A stretch of 64,000 nt of DNA from Bradyrhizobium nivariense (GTDB lineage Bacteria; Pseudomonadota; Alphaproteobacteria; Rhizobiales; Xanthobacteraceae). The stretch spans positions 1-64,000 of the forward strand of contig NZ_JARVWW010000007.1 of the NCBI RefSeq assembly GCF_029846715.1, written 5' to 3'. Positions 1-8,838 of this stretch are shown in pieces. Every line of letters starts with the position of its first letter. Positions within the stretch are counted from its first letter, which is position 1. A program made the position numbers and the translations under genes. Below the pieces are notes generated by a model, which worked only from the letters and a program-made list of their open reading frames with translations, made no database searches and was not told where the DNA came from.

Positions 1-2
1 AC

Positions 3-944
3 GGCGCGGTCATCATGATCATCGACCCCAACGGCATTGCCAAGGCGCTCGGCGCCGCCGGCTCCTCGGCCCATGACATGGCCAACGAGAAAGGGGCTCA
101 TCACATCGGATCGGGCGAGCAGACCACTTCGCTGCTGGTGTTCCGCGCCGGCTCGTCCCAGCCCAAGGCGGTCCCGCTCGGGCTCGTCACCCGCCTCGAA
201 GAGCTTCCGGCCGACAAGATCGAGTTCAGTAACGGCCGCTACATGGTGCAGTACCGCGAGCAGCTGATGCCGCTGGTCGCCATGGAGAGCGTCACCATTG
301 CGAGCCAGGGCGCCCAGCCGATCCTGGTGTTCTCCGATGACGGCCGCTCCATGGGCCTGGTCGTCGACGAGATCATCGACATCGTCGAGGAACGGCTCAA
401 CATCGAGGTCGGCGGATCCTCCTCCGGCATCCTCGGCTCGGCCGTGATCAAGGGCCAGGCCACCGAAGTGATCGACGTCGGCCACTTCCTGCCGATGGCG
501 TTCGCCGACTGGTTCACCCGCAAGGAGATGAAGCCGTCGATGCACTCGCAGTCGGTGCTGCTGGTCGACGACAGCGCGTTCTTCCGCAACATGCTGGCCC
601 CGGTGCTCAAGGCCGCCGGCTACCGCGTCCGCACCGCGCCGACCGCGCAGGAGGGCCTGGCCGCGCTGCGCGCGCAGACCTTCGACGTGGTCCTGACCGA
701 CATCGAGATGCCCGACATGAACGGGTTCGAGTTCGCCGAGACCATCCGCTCCGACAGCAATCTGGGCGCGATGCCGATCATCGGCCTCTCCGCGCTGGTG
801 TCGCCGGCGGCGATCGAGCGCGGCCGTCAGGCCGGCTTCCACGACTATGTCGCCAAGTTCGACCGTCCCGGTCTGATCGCGGCGCTGAAGGAACAGACCG
901 CGGGCGCCGCCGGCGCCTCCGAGCTGAGCCGGGCAGCGGCCTAA
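3..944 (+). CDS. cheA: CheA histidine kinase-receiver hybrid (3' part only)
   Basis: This is the C-terminal part of the chemotaxis kinase CheA; the reading frame is open to the left edge, so the start and the Hpt and kinase core lie outside the window. The first ~165 visible residues form the CheW-like P5 regulatory domain (for example LGLVTRLEELP and SMGLVVDEIID), which docks CheA to CheW and receptors. A response-regulator receiver domain follows (VLLVDDSAFFRNML, phospho-acceptor Asp in VLTDIEMPDMNG), so this is the CheA-REC hybrid form found in some alphaproteobacterial clusters. The fused receiver may act as a phosphate sink. It is followed by cheW, cheY, cheB and cheR on the same strand. 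Identity is sure; the role of the fused receiver is inferred. Confidence 0.93.
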   Translation, partial: GAVIMIIDPNGIAKALGAAGSSAHDMANEKGAHHIGSGEQTTSLLVFRAGSSQPKAVPLGLVTRLEELPADKIEFSNGRYMVQYREQLMPLVAMESVTIASQGAQPILVFSDDGRSMGLVVDEIIDIVEERLNIEVGGSSSGILGSAVIKGQATEVIDVGHFLPMAFADWFTRKEMKPSMHSQSVLLVDDSAFFRNMLAPVLKAAGYRVRTAPTAQEGLAALRAQTFDVVLTDIEMPDMNGFEFAETIRSDSNLGAMPIIGLSALVSPAAIERGRQAGFHDYVAKFDRPGLIAALKEQTAGAAGASELSRAAA

Positions 945-993
945 GAGCATGATCCGGAAAAGTGTGAAGCGGTTTTCCGACAAGATCATGCTC
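945..993. repeat. Palindromic intergenic repeat (GAGCATGATCCGG family), copy 1
   Basis: The arms GAGCATGATC and GATCATGCTC are inverted around inner CGGAAAA and TTTTCCG segments, so the RNA would fold into one long hairpin directly after the cheA stop. A second diverged copy is at 63693-63741. Elements of this sequence are widespread in Bradyrhizobium-like genomes. Here it may stabilise or attenuate the mRNA between cheA and cheW. Confidence 0.85.
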
Positions 994-1025
994 AAACAAA
1001 ATGGCATCGATCAGGAGATACGCAC

Positions 1026-1496
1026 ATGACCAAGAAGACCCAGTCCGGCGAAGGCGCCATGGTCGAATACGTCACCGCGATGATCGGCGGCCAGCTGTTC
1101 GGCCTGCCGATCTCCCGGGTCCAGGACGTGTTCATGCCCGAGCGCGTCACCCGCGTCCCGCTGTCCTCGCGCGAGATCGCGGGCGTGCTGAACCTGCGCG
1201 GCCGCATCGTCACCGTGGTCGACATGCGCGCCCGTCTCGGCCTGCCCAAGCCCGAGGACGGCAAGGCGCCGATGGCGGTCGGCGTCGATCTGCGCGGTGA
1301 ATCCTACGGCCTCCTGATCGACCAGATCGGCGAGGTGCTGCGGCTTGCCGAGGACGGCATGGAGGAAAACCCCGTCAACCTCGATCCCCGCATGGCCAAG
1401 CTCGCCGGCGGCGTCCACCGCCTCGACGGTCAGCTCATGGTCGTCCTCGACGTCGATCGCGTCCTCGAGCTCGCGCCCGAGATGATGGCGGCCTGA
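1026..1496 (+). CDS. cheW: Chemotaxis coupling protein CheW
   Basis: CheW is the cytoplasmic adaptor that links chemoreceptors to CheA. The 156-residue protein is a single CheW domain of normal length. The conserved core NLRGRIVTVVDMRARLGLP lies at about residues 57-75, followed by VGVDLRGESYGLLIDQIGEV. The ATG follows the hairpin repeat by 32 bases, with AGGAGATA about 8 bases upstream as ribosome binding site. It lies between cheA and cheY and is probably cotranscribed with both. Confident assignment. Confidence 0.95.
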   Translation: MTKKTQSGEGAMVEYVTAMIGGQLFGLPISRVQDVFMPERVTRVPLSSREIAGVLNLRGRIVTVVDMRARLGLPKPEDGKAPMAVGVDLRGESYGLLIDQIGEVLRLAEDGMEENPVNLDPRMAKLAGGVHRLDGQLMVVLDVDRVLELAPEMMAA

Positions 1497-1569
1497 TACG
1501 GCGGCACTGCCGCCGATGGACTTGCAATTGGAAGTGCCCCCGCAAAGGGGGTAGGAAGCAGAGGTTCAC

Positions 1570-1935
1570 ATGCGAACTTGTCTCGTCGTTGATGATTCCA
1601 GCGTCATCCGCAAGGTTGCGCGCCGGATCCTGGAGGGCCTCGACTTCCAGATTCTCGAAGCCGAGGACGGTGAGAAGGCGTTGGAAGCCTGCAAGCGCGG
1701 CTTGCCCGACGCGGTGCTGCTGGACTGGAACATGCCCGTGATGGACGGTTACGAGTTCCTCGGCCATCTCAGGCGCATGCCCGGCGGCGACCAGCCGAAA
1801 GTGGTGTTCTGCACCACCGAGAACGACGTCGCGCATATCGCGCGCGCGCTGCATGCCGGCGCCAACGAGTACATCATGAAGCCGTTCGACAAAGACATCG
1901 TGACGGCGAAATTCCAGGAAGTCGGCCTTATCTGA
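1570..1935 (+). CDS. cheY: Chemotaxis response regulator CheY
   Basis: A single-domain receiver of 121 residues. The acidic pair is in LVVDDSSVIRK, the phospho-acceptor is Asp52 in LLDWNMPVMDG, the switch Thr is in FCTTEND and the conserved Lys104 is in YIMKPFDK. Phosphorylated by CheA, CheY binds the flagellar switch and sets the direction or speed of rotation. A ribosome binding site is present upstream (AGGAAGCAGAGG). The location between cheW and cheB supports a chemotaxis role over a stand-alone receiver. Confidence 0.93.
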   Translation: MRTCLVVDDSSVIRKVARRILEGLDFQILEAEDGEKALEACKRGLPDAVLLDWNMPVMDGYEFLGHLRRMPGGDQPKVVFCTTENDVAHIARALHAGANEYIMKPFDKDIVTAKFQEVGLI

Positions 1936-2010
1936 GCGACTGCCCGGAGGCTGAACGGATCCTTCGGCGTTGGTCTTCAACTGAACCGTTTCAGTCTGAG
2001 TTGGTGAGTA

Positions 2011-3201
2011 ATGAGTGTTGCGTTCGCAGGTAATTCGACCCCGGGCTCGTCGCGGGAAGCCGGACCGTTGCGGGTGATGGTCGTCGATGACTCCGTCGTC
2101 ATCCGTGGTCTGATCGCGCGCTGGATCGGTGCCGAGCACGACATGGAGGTCGCGGCCTCGCTGCGCACCGGGCTCGAGGCTGTCAACCAGATCGAACGCA
2201 TCAACCCCGACGTTGCCGTGCTCGACATCGAAATGCCCGAGCTCGACGGCATCTCGGCGCTGCCGCGACTGCTGGCGAAGAAGCGCGATCTCGTCATCAT
2301 CATGGCCTCGACGCTGACCCGCCGAAACGCGGAGATCAGCTTCAAGGCGCTGTCGCTCGGCGCGGCCGACTACATTCCGAAGCCGGAATCGACGCGCGAG
2401 GCGTCGGCTGCGGACATCTTCCACCACGACCTGATCCAGAAGATCCGCCACCTCGGCGCACGGCTGCGCCGCAAGCCCGCGGTTGCGAGCCCGCCGCTGG
2501 CGCCCGCGAGCCCGGCTTCGGCCGCACGTGGACCGGCTGTCGCGCGGCCTGCCGCGCCGGCTCCGGCCGGGCATGCGCCGTCGTCCGCGCTGTCCACGCG
2601 TCCGTTCTCGACCCAGGCGCCGAAGGTGCTGCTGATCGGCTCATCGACCGGCGGTCCTCAGGCGCTGATGGCGCTCGTCACCGAGCTCGGCCCGGTGATC
2701 GACCGCTTCCCGGTGCTGATCACCCAGCACATGCCGCCGACCTTCACCACCATCCTTGCCGAGCATCTGGCGCGCACGAGTCGGAAGCCGGCGGCCGAGG
2801 CGGTCGACGGCGAGCCGGTGAAGCCGGGGCGGATTTATCTGGCTCCCGGCGGCAAGCACATGCGCGTCGTGCGTAGCGGCGCCGACGTGGCGATCGCGCT
2901 CGACGACGGCCCCGCCGTCAATTTCTGCAAGCCCGCGGTCGATCCGCTCTTCACCTCCGCCATCGACATCTGGCATGGCGCCATCCTCTCCGTGATCCTG
3001 ACGGGCATGGGCTCGGACGGCATGCGCGGCGGCAAGGACATCGTTGCCGCCGGCGGCAGCGTCATCGCGCAGGACGAAGCTACGAGCGTGGTCTGGGGCA
3101 TGCCGGGTGCGGCGGCCAATGCCGGCATCTGCGCGGCGATCCTGCCGCTCAACCAGATCGGCGCCAGGGTCAATCGCCTGTTCGCGGGAGACCGCTCGTG
3201 A
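2011..3201 (+). CDS. cheB: Chemotaxis methylesterase/deamidase CheB
   Basis: CheB removes methyl groups from receptor glutamates and deamidates glutamines. The N-terminal receiver (residues ~20-140) has its phospho-acceptor Asp72 in [11 protein letters not shown]. An Ala/Pro-rich linker at ~155-205 joins it to the CheB_methylest domain (~210-395), which shows the catalytic triad regions: Ser in [11 protein letters not shown], His in ITQHMPPTF and Asp in [12 protein letters not shown]. Its last bases overlap the GTG start of cheR (GTGA), which points to translational coupling of the two opposing enzymes. At 396 residues it is slightly longer than the enterobacterial form because of the linker. 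Confidence 0.95.
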   Translation: MSVAFAGNSTPGSSREAGPLRVMVVDDSVVIRGLIARWIGAEHDMEVAASLRTGLEAVNQIERINPDVAVLDIEMPELDGISALPRLLAKKRDLVIIMASTLTRRNAEISFKALSLGAADYIPKPESTREASAADIFHHDLIQKIRHLGARLRRKPAVASPPLAPASPASAARGPAVARPAAPAPAGHAPSSALSTRPFSTQAPKVLLIGSSTGGPQALMALVTELGPVIDRFPVLITQHMPPTFTTILAEHLARTSRKPAAEAVDGEPVKPGRIYLAPGGKHMRVVRSGADVAIALDDGPAVNFCKPAVDPLFTSAIDIWHGAILSVILTGMGSDGMRGGKDIVAAGGSVIAQDEATSVVWGMPGAAANAGICAAILPLNQIGARVNRLFAGDRS

Positions 3202-4070
3202 CGCCGGTCGACTACGACTATCTGCGCAAGTTCCTGAAAGAGCGCTCCGGGCTCGATCTCTCCCCGGACAAGCAGTATCTGGTCGAGAGCCGGCTCCTGC
3301 CGCTGGCCCGCAAGGCGAGCCTGTCAGGCATTCCCGATCTTGTGCTGAAGATCAGGAACGGCGACGGCCGGCTTGCGAGCGACGTGGTCGAAGCGATGAC
3401 CACCAACGAGACCTTCTTCTACCGCGACAAGATTCCGTTCGATCACTTACGCGAAACCATCCTGCCGGGCCTGATCCAGGCGCGCGCGGCGCGCAAGAGC
3501 TTGCGGATCTGGTCGGCGGCGTCCTCGACGGGGCAGGAGCCCTATTCGATCGCGATGTGCGTGAAGGAGATGGGCGCGGCTTTCGCCGGCTGGCGCATCG
3601 AGATCGTCGCGACCGATCTGTCGCAGGAGGTGCTGGAGAAATCCAAGGCCGGCGTCTACAGCCAGTTCGAGGTGCAGCGCGGCCTGCCGATCCAGCACCT
3701 GATGAAGTACTTCACGCAAACAGGCGAGCTCTGGCAGCTCAATGCCGACATTCGCGCCATGGTGCAGTTCCGCCAGCTCAATCTGCTGCAGGATTTCTCC
3801 CATCTCGGCACGTTCGACGTGATCTTCTGCCGCAACGTGCTGATCTATTTCGACCAGGCCACCAAGGCGGTGATCTTCGAGCGCATGGCGAAGGGGCTGG
3901 AGACCGACGGCACGCTGCTGCTTGGCGCTGCCGAATCCGTCGTCGGCATCACCGACGCGTTCCGCCCGATCGTTGACCGCCGCGGTCTCTATCAGCTCAA
4001 CCCGACGCGCTCCGGCCGCCCGATGGGCGGATTGATGCCGCCGTCGTTGAAGGTGGCAGCGGCGCGCTGA
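3198..4070 (+). CDS. cheR: Chemoreceptor methyltransferase CheR
   Basis: CheR uses S-adenosylmethionine to methylate receptor glutamates. The 290 residues comprise the N-terminal helical CheR_N domain (to ~70) and the SAM-binding domain, with [17 protein letters not shown] as motif I and [14 protein letters not shown] near residues 210-223. The GTG start lies inside the cheB stop, and AGACCGC just upstream is a weak ribosome binding site, so coupling to cheB is likely. It is the last gene of the chemotaxis run. The next gene converges from the other strand. Confidence 0.95.
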   Translation: MTPVDYDYLRKFLKERSGLDLSPDKQYLVESRLLPLARKASLSGIPDLVLKIRNGDGRLASDVVEAMTTNETFFYRDKIPFDHLRETILPGLIQARAARKSLRIWSAASSTGQEPYSIAMCVKEMGAAFAGWRIEIVATDLSQEVLEKSKAGVYSQFEVQRGLPIQHLMKYFTQTGELWQLNADIRAMVQFRQLNLLQDFSHLGTFDVIFCRNVLIYFDQATKAVIFERMAKGLETDGTLLLGAAESVVGITDAFRPIVDRRGLYQLNPTRSGRPMGGLMPPSLKVAAAR

Positions 4071-4116
4071 TGCTTCTTCCTTTTCCCACAAGGGGAGAAG
4101 GGAAAAAGAGCGGCCC
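4071..4116. terminator. Possible shared terminator between convergent genes
   Basis: The 46-base gap between convergent cheR and the YgiC-like gene holds an imperfect inverted sequence (CCTTTTCCC, then GGGGAGAAGG) followed by a short A-rich stretch. This could end transcription from both sides. The pairing is imperfect, so the call is weak. Confidence 0.35.
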
Positions 4117-5277
4117 TCACAGGATCGCATGCGGCAGAAACCGTGAGCCGTTGCCGGTGATCGGGCCCTCGTCCTCGCGGATCGACAGGCCGCAGGGTTC
4201 GTGATCCACCAGCCAGCTTCCCACCACCGGGTAGAAGCCTGAAAAGTTCGGCAGCGGTGACAATGCCTGCCGCACGAATCCTTCGGCGCCGTAGGGTCCT
4301 GCCTGCTCGTCGAGCGGTATTCCGCCGGATACCAGCGTGACATTGGCGCCTTCGCGCGACAGCAGCGGCTTGCGCACATAGGAGCTACCGAGCTCTGCTG
4401 CCCGCGGATCGTGCTCGAAGAACGCCGGCAGCAGATTGGGATGGTTCGGAAACATCTCCCAGAGCAGCGGCAGGATGCCCTTGTTGGAGAGCACCGCCTT
4501 CCACGGCGGCTCGATCCAGCGTGTCGGCGCGTCCCTGAGCCTTGCGCCGAAGGCGTCGTGGAACATCCATTCCCAGGGATAGAGCTTGAAGGCGAGCGCG
4601 ATGTCGCGGTCGTCGAGATCGACGAAGCCGCCGGCATCATTGCGCCAGCCGATCGCCTCGATGTCGAGCAGCGTGGTAGCCAGTCCCGCCTGGCGCGCAG
4701 TGTCTTCGAGATAAGCGAGCGTGCCGGCGTCCTCCGCATTGCCTGTGGTGCCGGTGAGATGGACATGGCGGCCTGCTGCAATCTGCTTCCACGCTTCGAT
4801 CAGTCGTTCGTGGATGGAGTTGAACTGGTCGGCCCGCGACGGGATGATGCGCCGTTCGATCGCCTGTTCGAGCCAGGTCCACTGAAACACCGCGGCTTCG
4901 AAAATCGAGGTCGGCGTATCCGCGTTGTATTCGAGCAGCTTTGCCGGTCCCTTGCCGTCGAATTTCAGATCGAGCCGGCCATAGAGGCTGCGGTCGTCGC
5001 GCGCCCAGCTCTCGGCGATCAAGCTCCAGAACGCGTCGGGGATCTTCAAGCGCCGCAGATGGCGCTCGTCGCCGATCACGCGGCCGGCGAGCTCCAGGCA
5101 CATCGCGTCGAGCTCGCCGGTCGGCGTCTCGATGCCGCGCTCGATCTCGTCGAGCGTGAAGGCGTAATAGGCCCGCTCGTCCCAATAGCGCTCGCCGTCG
5201 ATGGTGTGGAAGGCGAAGCCGCATTGTTCGGCGGTCTGCCGCCAGTCGTCGCGCTCGGGGCAGACGATGCGTTGCAT
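4117..5277 (-). CDS. YgiC/YjfC-type glutathionylspermidine synthase-like ATP-grasp protein
   Basis: The 386-residue protein matches the YgiC/YjfC branch of the glutathionylspermidine synthetase fold, an ATP-grasp amide ligase core without the amidase half. Visible signatures are LLEYNADTPTS (residues 114-124), KLYPWEWMF (~231-239), IEPPWKAVLSNKG (~255-267) and VRKPLLSREGANV (301-313), with YPVVGSWLVDHEPCG-like sequence near the C-terminus. The true substrate of this branch is unknown, so glutathionylspermidine synthesis should not be assumed. It is the last gene of a minus-strand trio with a YgiB-like protein 3 bases upstream and a DUF350 membrane protein. Similar gene groupings occur in enterobacteria (ygiBC, yjfCL), suggesting an envelope function. 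Confidence 0.85.
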   Translation of the reverse strand: MQRIVCPERDDWRQTAEQCGFAFHTIDGERYWDERAYYAFTLDEIERGIETPTGELDAMCLELAGRVIGDERHLRRLKIPDAFWSLIAESWARDDRSLYGRLDLKFDGKGPAKLLEYNADTPTSIFEAAVFQWTWLEQAIERRIIPSRADQFNSIHERLIEAWKQIAAGRHVHLTGTTGNAEDAGTLAYLEDTARQAGLATTLLDIEAIGWRNDAGGFVDLDDRDIALAFKLYPWEWMFHDAFGARLRDAPTRWIEPPWKAVLSNKGILPLLWEMFPNHPNLLPAFFEHDPRAAELGSSYVRKPLLSREGANVTLVSGGIPLDEQAGPYGAEGFVRQALSPLPNFSGFYPVVGSWLVDHEPCGLSIREDEGPITGNGSRFLPHAIL

Positions 5278-5280
5278 GGG

Positions 5281-5670
5281 TCAGCCGCCGCCCGAGAAGC
5301 CATGACCAGACGAGCCGAAGCCGCCGCGGCTCACGCCGCCGGAGCCTGAATCGGACGACGTTCCCGACGAGGAATGGCTCGAGGAGTCGCTGCTGAAGAA
5401 ACTCGATCGCGACGACCAGCGCGAGCTGCCGCCGCCGCTCGACGAGCTGCTTCTGCTGCATGCCGCGCTCGTCTGCCCGGGCACCGAGCCGGCAGGCGGG
5501 GGCTCGCAAGTCTGCCGCGGCATCAACGTGTAGGCGGTGGTGCCGACCGCGATCGTGCCCATCACCAGCAGCGCGACATGGCCGGAGCGCTTCACCGGCT
5601 GTTGCGGAGGCGGCGGCCCGGCCGCCGGCCGGCGTTTGCCGAACTGCTTGCTGGAGGGTTTGTCGGCCAT
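5281..5670 (-). CDS. Small YgiB-like protein with Ser/Gly-rich tail
   Basis: The 129-residue protein has a Lys/Pro-rich start and one hydrophobic segment at about residues 31-50 (HVALLVMGTIAVGTTAYTL), probably a membrane anchor. A Cys-containing stretch follows, then an extremely Ser/Gly-rich tail (roughly residues 85-129) ending in GFGSSGHGFSGGG. The position between a YgiC-like ligase and a DUF350 protein, plus this layout, suggests a short relative of the YgiB/DUF1190 envelope proteins, but sequence support is thin. It is in frame and tightly packed with both neighbours, so it is a real gene even though the composition is biased. Function unknown. Confidence 0.7.
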   Translation of the reverse strand: MADKPSSKQFGKRRPAAGPPPPQQPVKRSGHVALLVMGTIAVGTTAYTLMPRQTCEPPPAGSVPGQTSAACSRSSSSSGGGSSRWSSRSSFFSSDSSSHSSSGTSSDSGSGGVSRGGFGSSGHGFSGGG

Positions 5671-5684
5671 ATCAGTGGATCATG

Positions 5685-6089
5685 TCAGTAGATCATGCAG
5701 GCGGCGTTGAGCAGGCCCGCGGCGAGCGAGGACAGCCCGAGCCAGATGGCAGCTGCAAGTTCGCCGGCGGCAATCCGCGCCGACAGGTTCGGCACCGGCA
5801 CCTTCACGAGAAAGAACACGACGATCTGGACGATCAGCGCGATCATCGCCCAGATCAGGCAGTCCAGCACATTGGCCGAATGCGCGATCGCGCTCACCAG
5901 CGGCGCCACGAAGCCCAGCAGGCTGAGGCCGAGCGCGATCGCCGCAGCCGGATCGTTGTCGCGGATCAGCTGGAATTCGTTATGCGCCGTGATGCGGGTG
6001 TAGGCGAACAGATACGCCACGATCGCGATCAGCCCGGTGCAGAAATAGACCAGGAAGGCGGGCAGGCCAGCCAGTGATTGCAGGATCAT
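5685..6089 (-). CDS. DUF350 (YjfL family) inner-membrane protein
   Basis: The 134 residues contain four predicted transmembrane helices: near residues 5-25, 45-65, 75-95 and 110-130. This fits the duplicated two-helix DUF350/YjfL architecture. The start at 6089 is preferred over a longer reading because GGGGGAAC precedes it and because the longer version would run across the ctrA terminator. It is the first gene of the minus-strand trio with the YgiB-like and YgiC-like genes. Proteins of this family are linked to envelope stress gene neighbourhoods; their activity is not known. Confidence 0.8.
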   Translation of the reverse strand: MILQSLAGLPAFLVYFCTGLIAIVAYLFAYTRITAHNEFQLIRDNDPAAAIALGLSLLGFVAPLVSAIAHSANVLDCLIWAMIALIVQIVVFFLVKVPVPNLSARIAAGELAAAIWLGLSSLAAGLLNAACMIY

Positions 6090-6179
6090 CGTTCCCCCAT
6101 CGTGCAGCGACCATTCGTCGGCTGGAGGAAGATAGCGGTTCAATGGCGGGGAGGACGACGAGGCCGCGTTCGCGTCCCC

Positions 6180-6243
6180 AAAAAACAAAACCCCGCCATT
6201 TGCGGCGGGGTCCAGGCTGGGAGGAGCGAGCCCGAAGGGCTCG
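6180..6243 (-). terminator. Rho-independent terminator of ctrA
   Basis: Read on the minus strand after the ctrA stop there is a first hairpin (CGAGCCC/GGGCTCG, 6227-6243). A textbook terminator follows: CCCCGCC (6204-6210 complement) paired with GGCGGGG (6191-6197 complement) around a six-base loop, and then a U-rich run (6180-6190, interrupted once by G). It separates ctrA from the downstream DUF350 trio. Confidence 0.88.
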
Positions 6244-6257
6244 CGGCAGAAACCTGA

Positions 6258-6959
<702 letters not shown>

Positions 6960-7360
6960 GCCAGTTCCCCATAGTCGCCGCTCCTGGGCGTCAGGTCGGC
7001 CGCATTCGCGGCACACAACAAAACGCCTTTGAACAACTGATTCGGATCCTGACAACAGATGGTTAACAAATTCTGATTCTGGAACGCAAGCCCTGTGGAT
7101 GCAATTTTCGTCGAATCGCCCTAAGGTCTTGTGTGTGAAGCAGCTTTCGTTATCCGGTTGCGTTCAAGTTCCACTTTAAGAGACGGGCCTAACCGACTCC
7201 CGCGACTCAGCCTTCTTCTGAAGGGGAGCCACGCTCAGTCACAAAGACAGTGACGCAATGATTAACGATGCGGGTAAACACGAAGTTAAGCGCCGTTCAG
7301 AAATATGGCGAAACTTAAGGTTTCCGCCGCGAAGCCCGGGATTACGAAGGCGATCACCTT
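6960..7360. promoter_or_regulatory. ctrA/fliI divergent regulatory region with five GANTC sites
   Basis: This region contains no gene beyond the short leader ORFs at its right end. It has GANTC sites, the target of the cell-cycle methylase CcrM, at 7039-7043, 7075-7079, 7113-7117, 7195-7199 and 7204-7208. TTAA half-sites as used by CtrA are at 7063, 7262, 7286 and 7315, but no full TTAA-N7-TTAA box was found. In Caulobacter, methylation of a GANTC in a ctrA promoter controls its timing. The same logic is plausible here but inferred. Confidence 0.6.
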
Positions 7361-7391
7361 ATGAAGGCCCTCCTATGAAGGCTCTCTCTTA
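7361..7391 (+). promoter_or_regulatory. Two overlapping five-codon leader ORFs before fliI
   Basis: ATG at 7361 opens Met-Lys-Ala-Leu-Leu-stop (TGA 7376-7378). Inside that stop the ATG at 7375 opens Met-Lys-Ala-Leu-Ser-stop (TAA 7390-7392), which in turn overlaps the fliI ATG at 7392 (Met-Lys-Ala-Leu-Ala). The three starts are in three different frames. Each ATGAAGG copy provides an AAGG seven to ten bases before the next start, so each mini-ORF supplies the next ribosome binding site. Confidence 0.6.
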
Positions 7392-8717
7392 ATGAAGGCT
7401 CTTGCCGAACAGATCGGCGACATCGACGGCGTCAACATTTATGGCCGCGTGGTCGGCGTGCGCGGCCTGATGGTCGAGGTGGCCGGCCCGATCCACGCGA
7501 TGTCGGTCGGCGCGCGGCTCGTGATCGAGACCGGGGGCAACCGTTCCATCCCCTGCGAGGTGATCGGCTTCTCCGGCAACAATGCCGTCGTGATGCCGTT
7601 CGCCGGCCTCGACGGCGTGCGGCGCGGCTGCAAGGCGGTCATCGCCAATGCCGCAAATCAGGTGCGGCCTTGCGCGGCCTGGCTCGGCCGCGTCGTCAAT
7701 GCACTGGGCGAGCCGATCGACGGCAAGGGGCCGCTGCCGCAGGGCCCGGCGCCGATGCCATATCGCAATTCGCCGCCGCCGGCGCACTCGCGCAAGCGCG
7801 TCGGCGCGCCGCTCGATCTCGGCGTGCGCGCGATGAACACGTTCCTGACCTGCTGCCGCGGCCAGCGCATGGGCATCTTCGCTGGTTCCGGCGTCGGCAA
7901 GTCGGTGCTGCTGTCGATGCTCGCGCGCAACGTCGATGCCGCGGTCAGTGTCATCGGGCTGATCGGCGAACGCGGCCGCGAGGTGCAGGAGTTCTTGCAG
8001 GACGACCTCGGCGAGGAGGGCCTGGCGCGCTCCGTCGTGGTGGTCGCGACCTCCGACGAGCCGGCGCTGATGCGCCGCCAGGCCGCGTATCTGACGCTCG
8101 CGGTCGCCGAATATTTTCGCGACGAGGAGCAGGACGTCCTTTGCCTGATGGATTCGGTGACGCGCTTTGCCATGGCCCAGCGCGAGATCGGCCTGTCCGC
8201 GGGCGAGCCGCCGACCGCCAAGGGCTACACGCCGACCGTCTTCACCGAGCTGCCGAAGCTTCTGGAGCGCGCCGGTCCGGGCCTGGGGGAGGGCGCCATC
8301 ACCGCGATCTTCACGGTGCTGGTCGATGGCGACGACCATAACGAGCCGATCGCGGATGCCGTCCGCGGCATCCTCGACGGCCACATCGTGATGCAGCGTT
8401 CGATCGCCGAGCGCGGCCGCTATCCCGCCATCAACATCCTCAAATCCGTCTCCCGCACCATGCCGAAATCGGCCGACCCGCAGTTCTGGCCGACCATCCA
8501 GCGGGCGCGCCAGGTGATGGCGACCTATGCCGACATGGAGGAATTGATCCGGCTCGGGGCCTACCGCGCCGGCTCCAGCCCCGAGGTCGACGAGGCGATC
8601 CGCCTGCACGAGCCGCTGGAGGCCTTCCTGCGCCAGCGCAAGGACGAAAGCGCCTCGCTTGCCGACGGCTACCGCCAACTTGCGCAAATCCTCGGTAATT
8701 TGGAAACGGAACGCTAA
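7392..8717 (+). CDS. fliI: Flagellar export ATPase FliI
   Basis: FliI is the cytoplasmic ATPase of the flagellar type III export apparatus, related to the F1 beta subunit. The 441 residues have the Walker A loop [14 protein letters not shown] (~residues 157-170) and the [14 protein letters not shown] segment. [19 protein letters not shown] is the Walker B/helix region characteristic of the FliI/YscN family, and [15 protein letters not shown] follows. Length is normal. Translation probably starts at 7392 behind two mini-ORFs that duplicate the start. fliJ follows 121 bases downstream, as is usual. Confidence 0.95.
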   Translation: MKALAEQIGDIDGVNIYGRVVGVRGLMVEVAGPIHAMSVGARLVIETGGNRSIPCEVIGFSGNNAVVMPFAGLDGVRRGCKAVIANAANQVRPCAAWLGRVVNALGEPIDGKGPLPQGPAPMPYRNSPPPAHSRKRVGAPLDLGVRAMNTFLTCCRGQRMGIFAGSGVGKSVLLSMLARNVDAAVSVIGLIGERGREVQEFLQDDLGEEGLARSVVVVATSDEPALMRRQAAYLTLAVAEYFRDEEQDVLCLMDSVTRFAMAQREIGLSAGEPPTAKGYTPTVFTELPKLLERAGPGLGEGAITAIFTVLVDGDDHNEPIADAVRGILDGHIVMQRSIAERGRYPAINILKSVSRTMPKSADPQFWPTIQRARQVMATYADMEELIRLGAYRAGSSPEVDEAIRLHEPLEAFLRQRKDESASLADGYRQLAQILGNLETER

Positions 8718-8756
8718 CTTTGTCCCGTCATCATCCCATCCCACAGAGTAGCAGAG

Positions 8757-8793
8757 CCGGTCTTGGCCCCAGTCGGGCCTGTGGGGCGACCGG
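8757..8793 (+). promoter_or_regulatory. Two-tier hairpin between fliI and fliJ
   Basis: CCGGTC (8757-8762) pairs with GACCGG (8788-8793) and, inside it, GCCCCA (8766-8771) pairs with TGGGGC (8782-8787). No T-run follows, so it is not a standard terminator. It may protect the fliI transcript end or modulate fliJ translation. Confidence 0.5.
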
Positions 8794-8838
8794 TATTGTC
8801 CCACGTGCAGCCAAGGGACTTCTGGGGAGTACGAGTCG

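Noticed and set aside
3447..4781. 444-codon minus-strand frame across cheR and the YgiC-like gene
   Set aside because: It overlaps two confident genes in other frames and its translation is low-complexity Arg/Ser-rich.
6090..6188. N-terminal extension of the DUF350 protein
   Set aside because: It would run through the ctrA terminator and lacks a ribosome binding site, while the internal ATG has GGGGGAAC upstream.
7262..7278. Full CtrA box in the ctrA/fliI region
   Set aside because: TTAACGATGCGGGTAAAC has the second half-site one base out of phase and mismatched, so only half-sites were reported.
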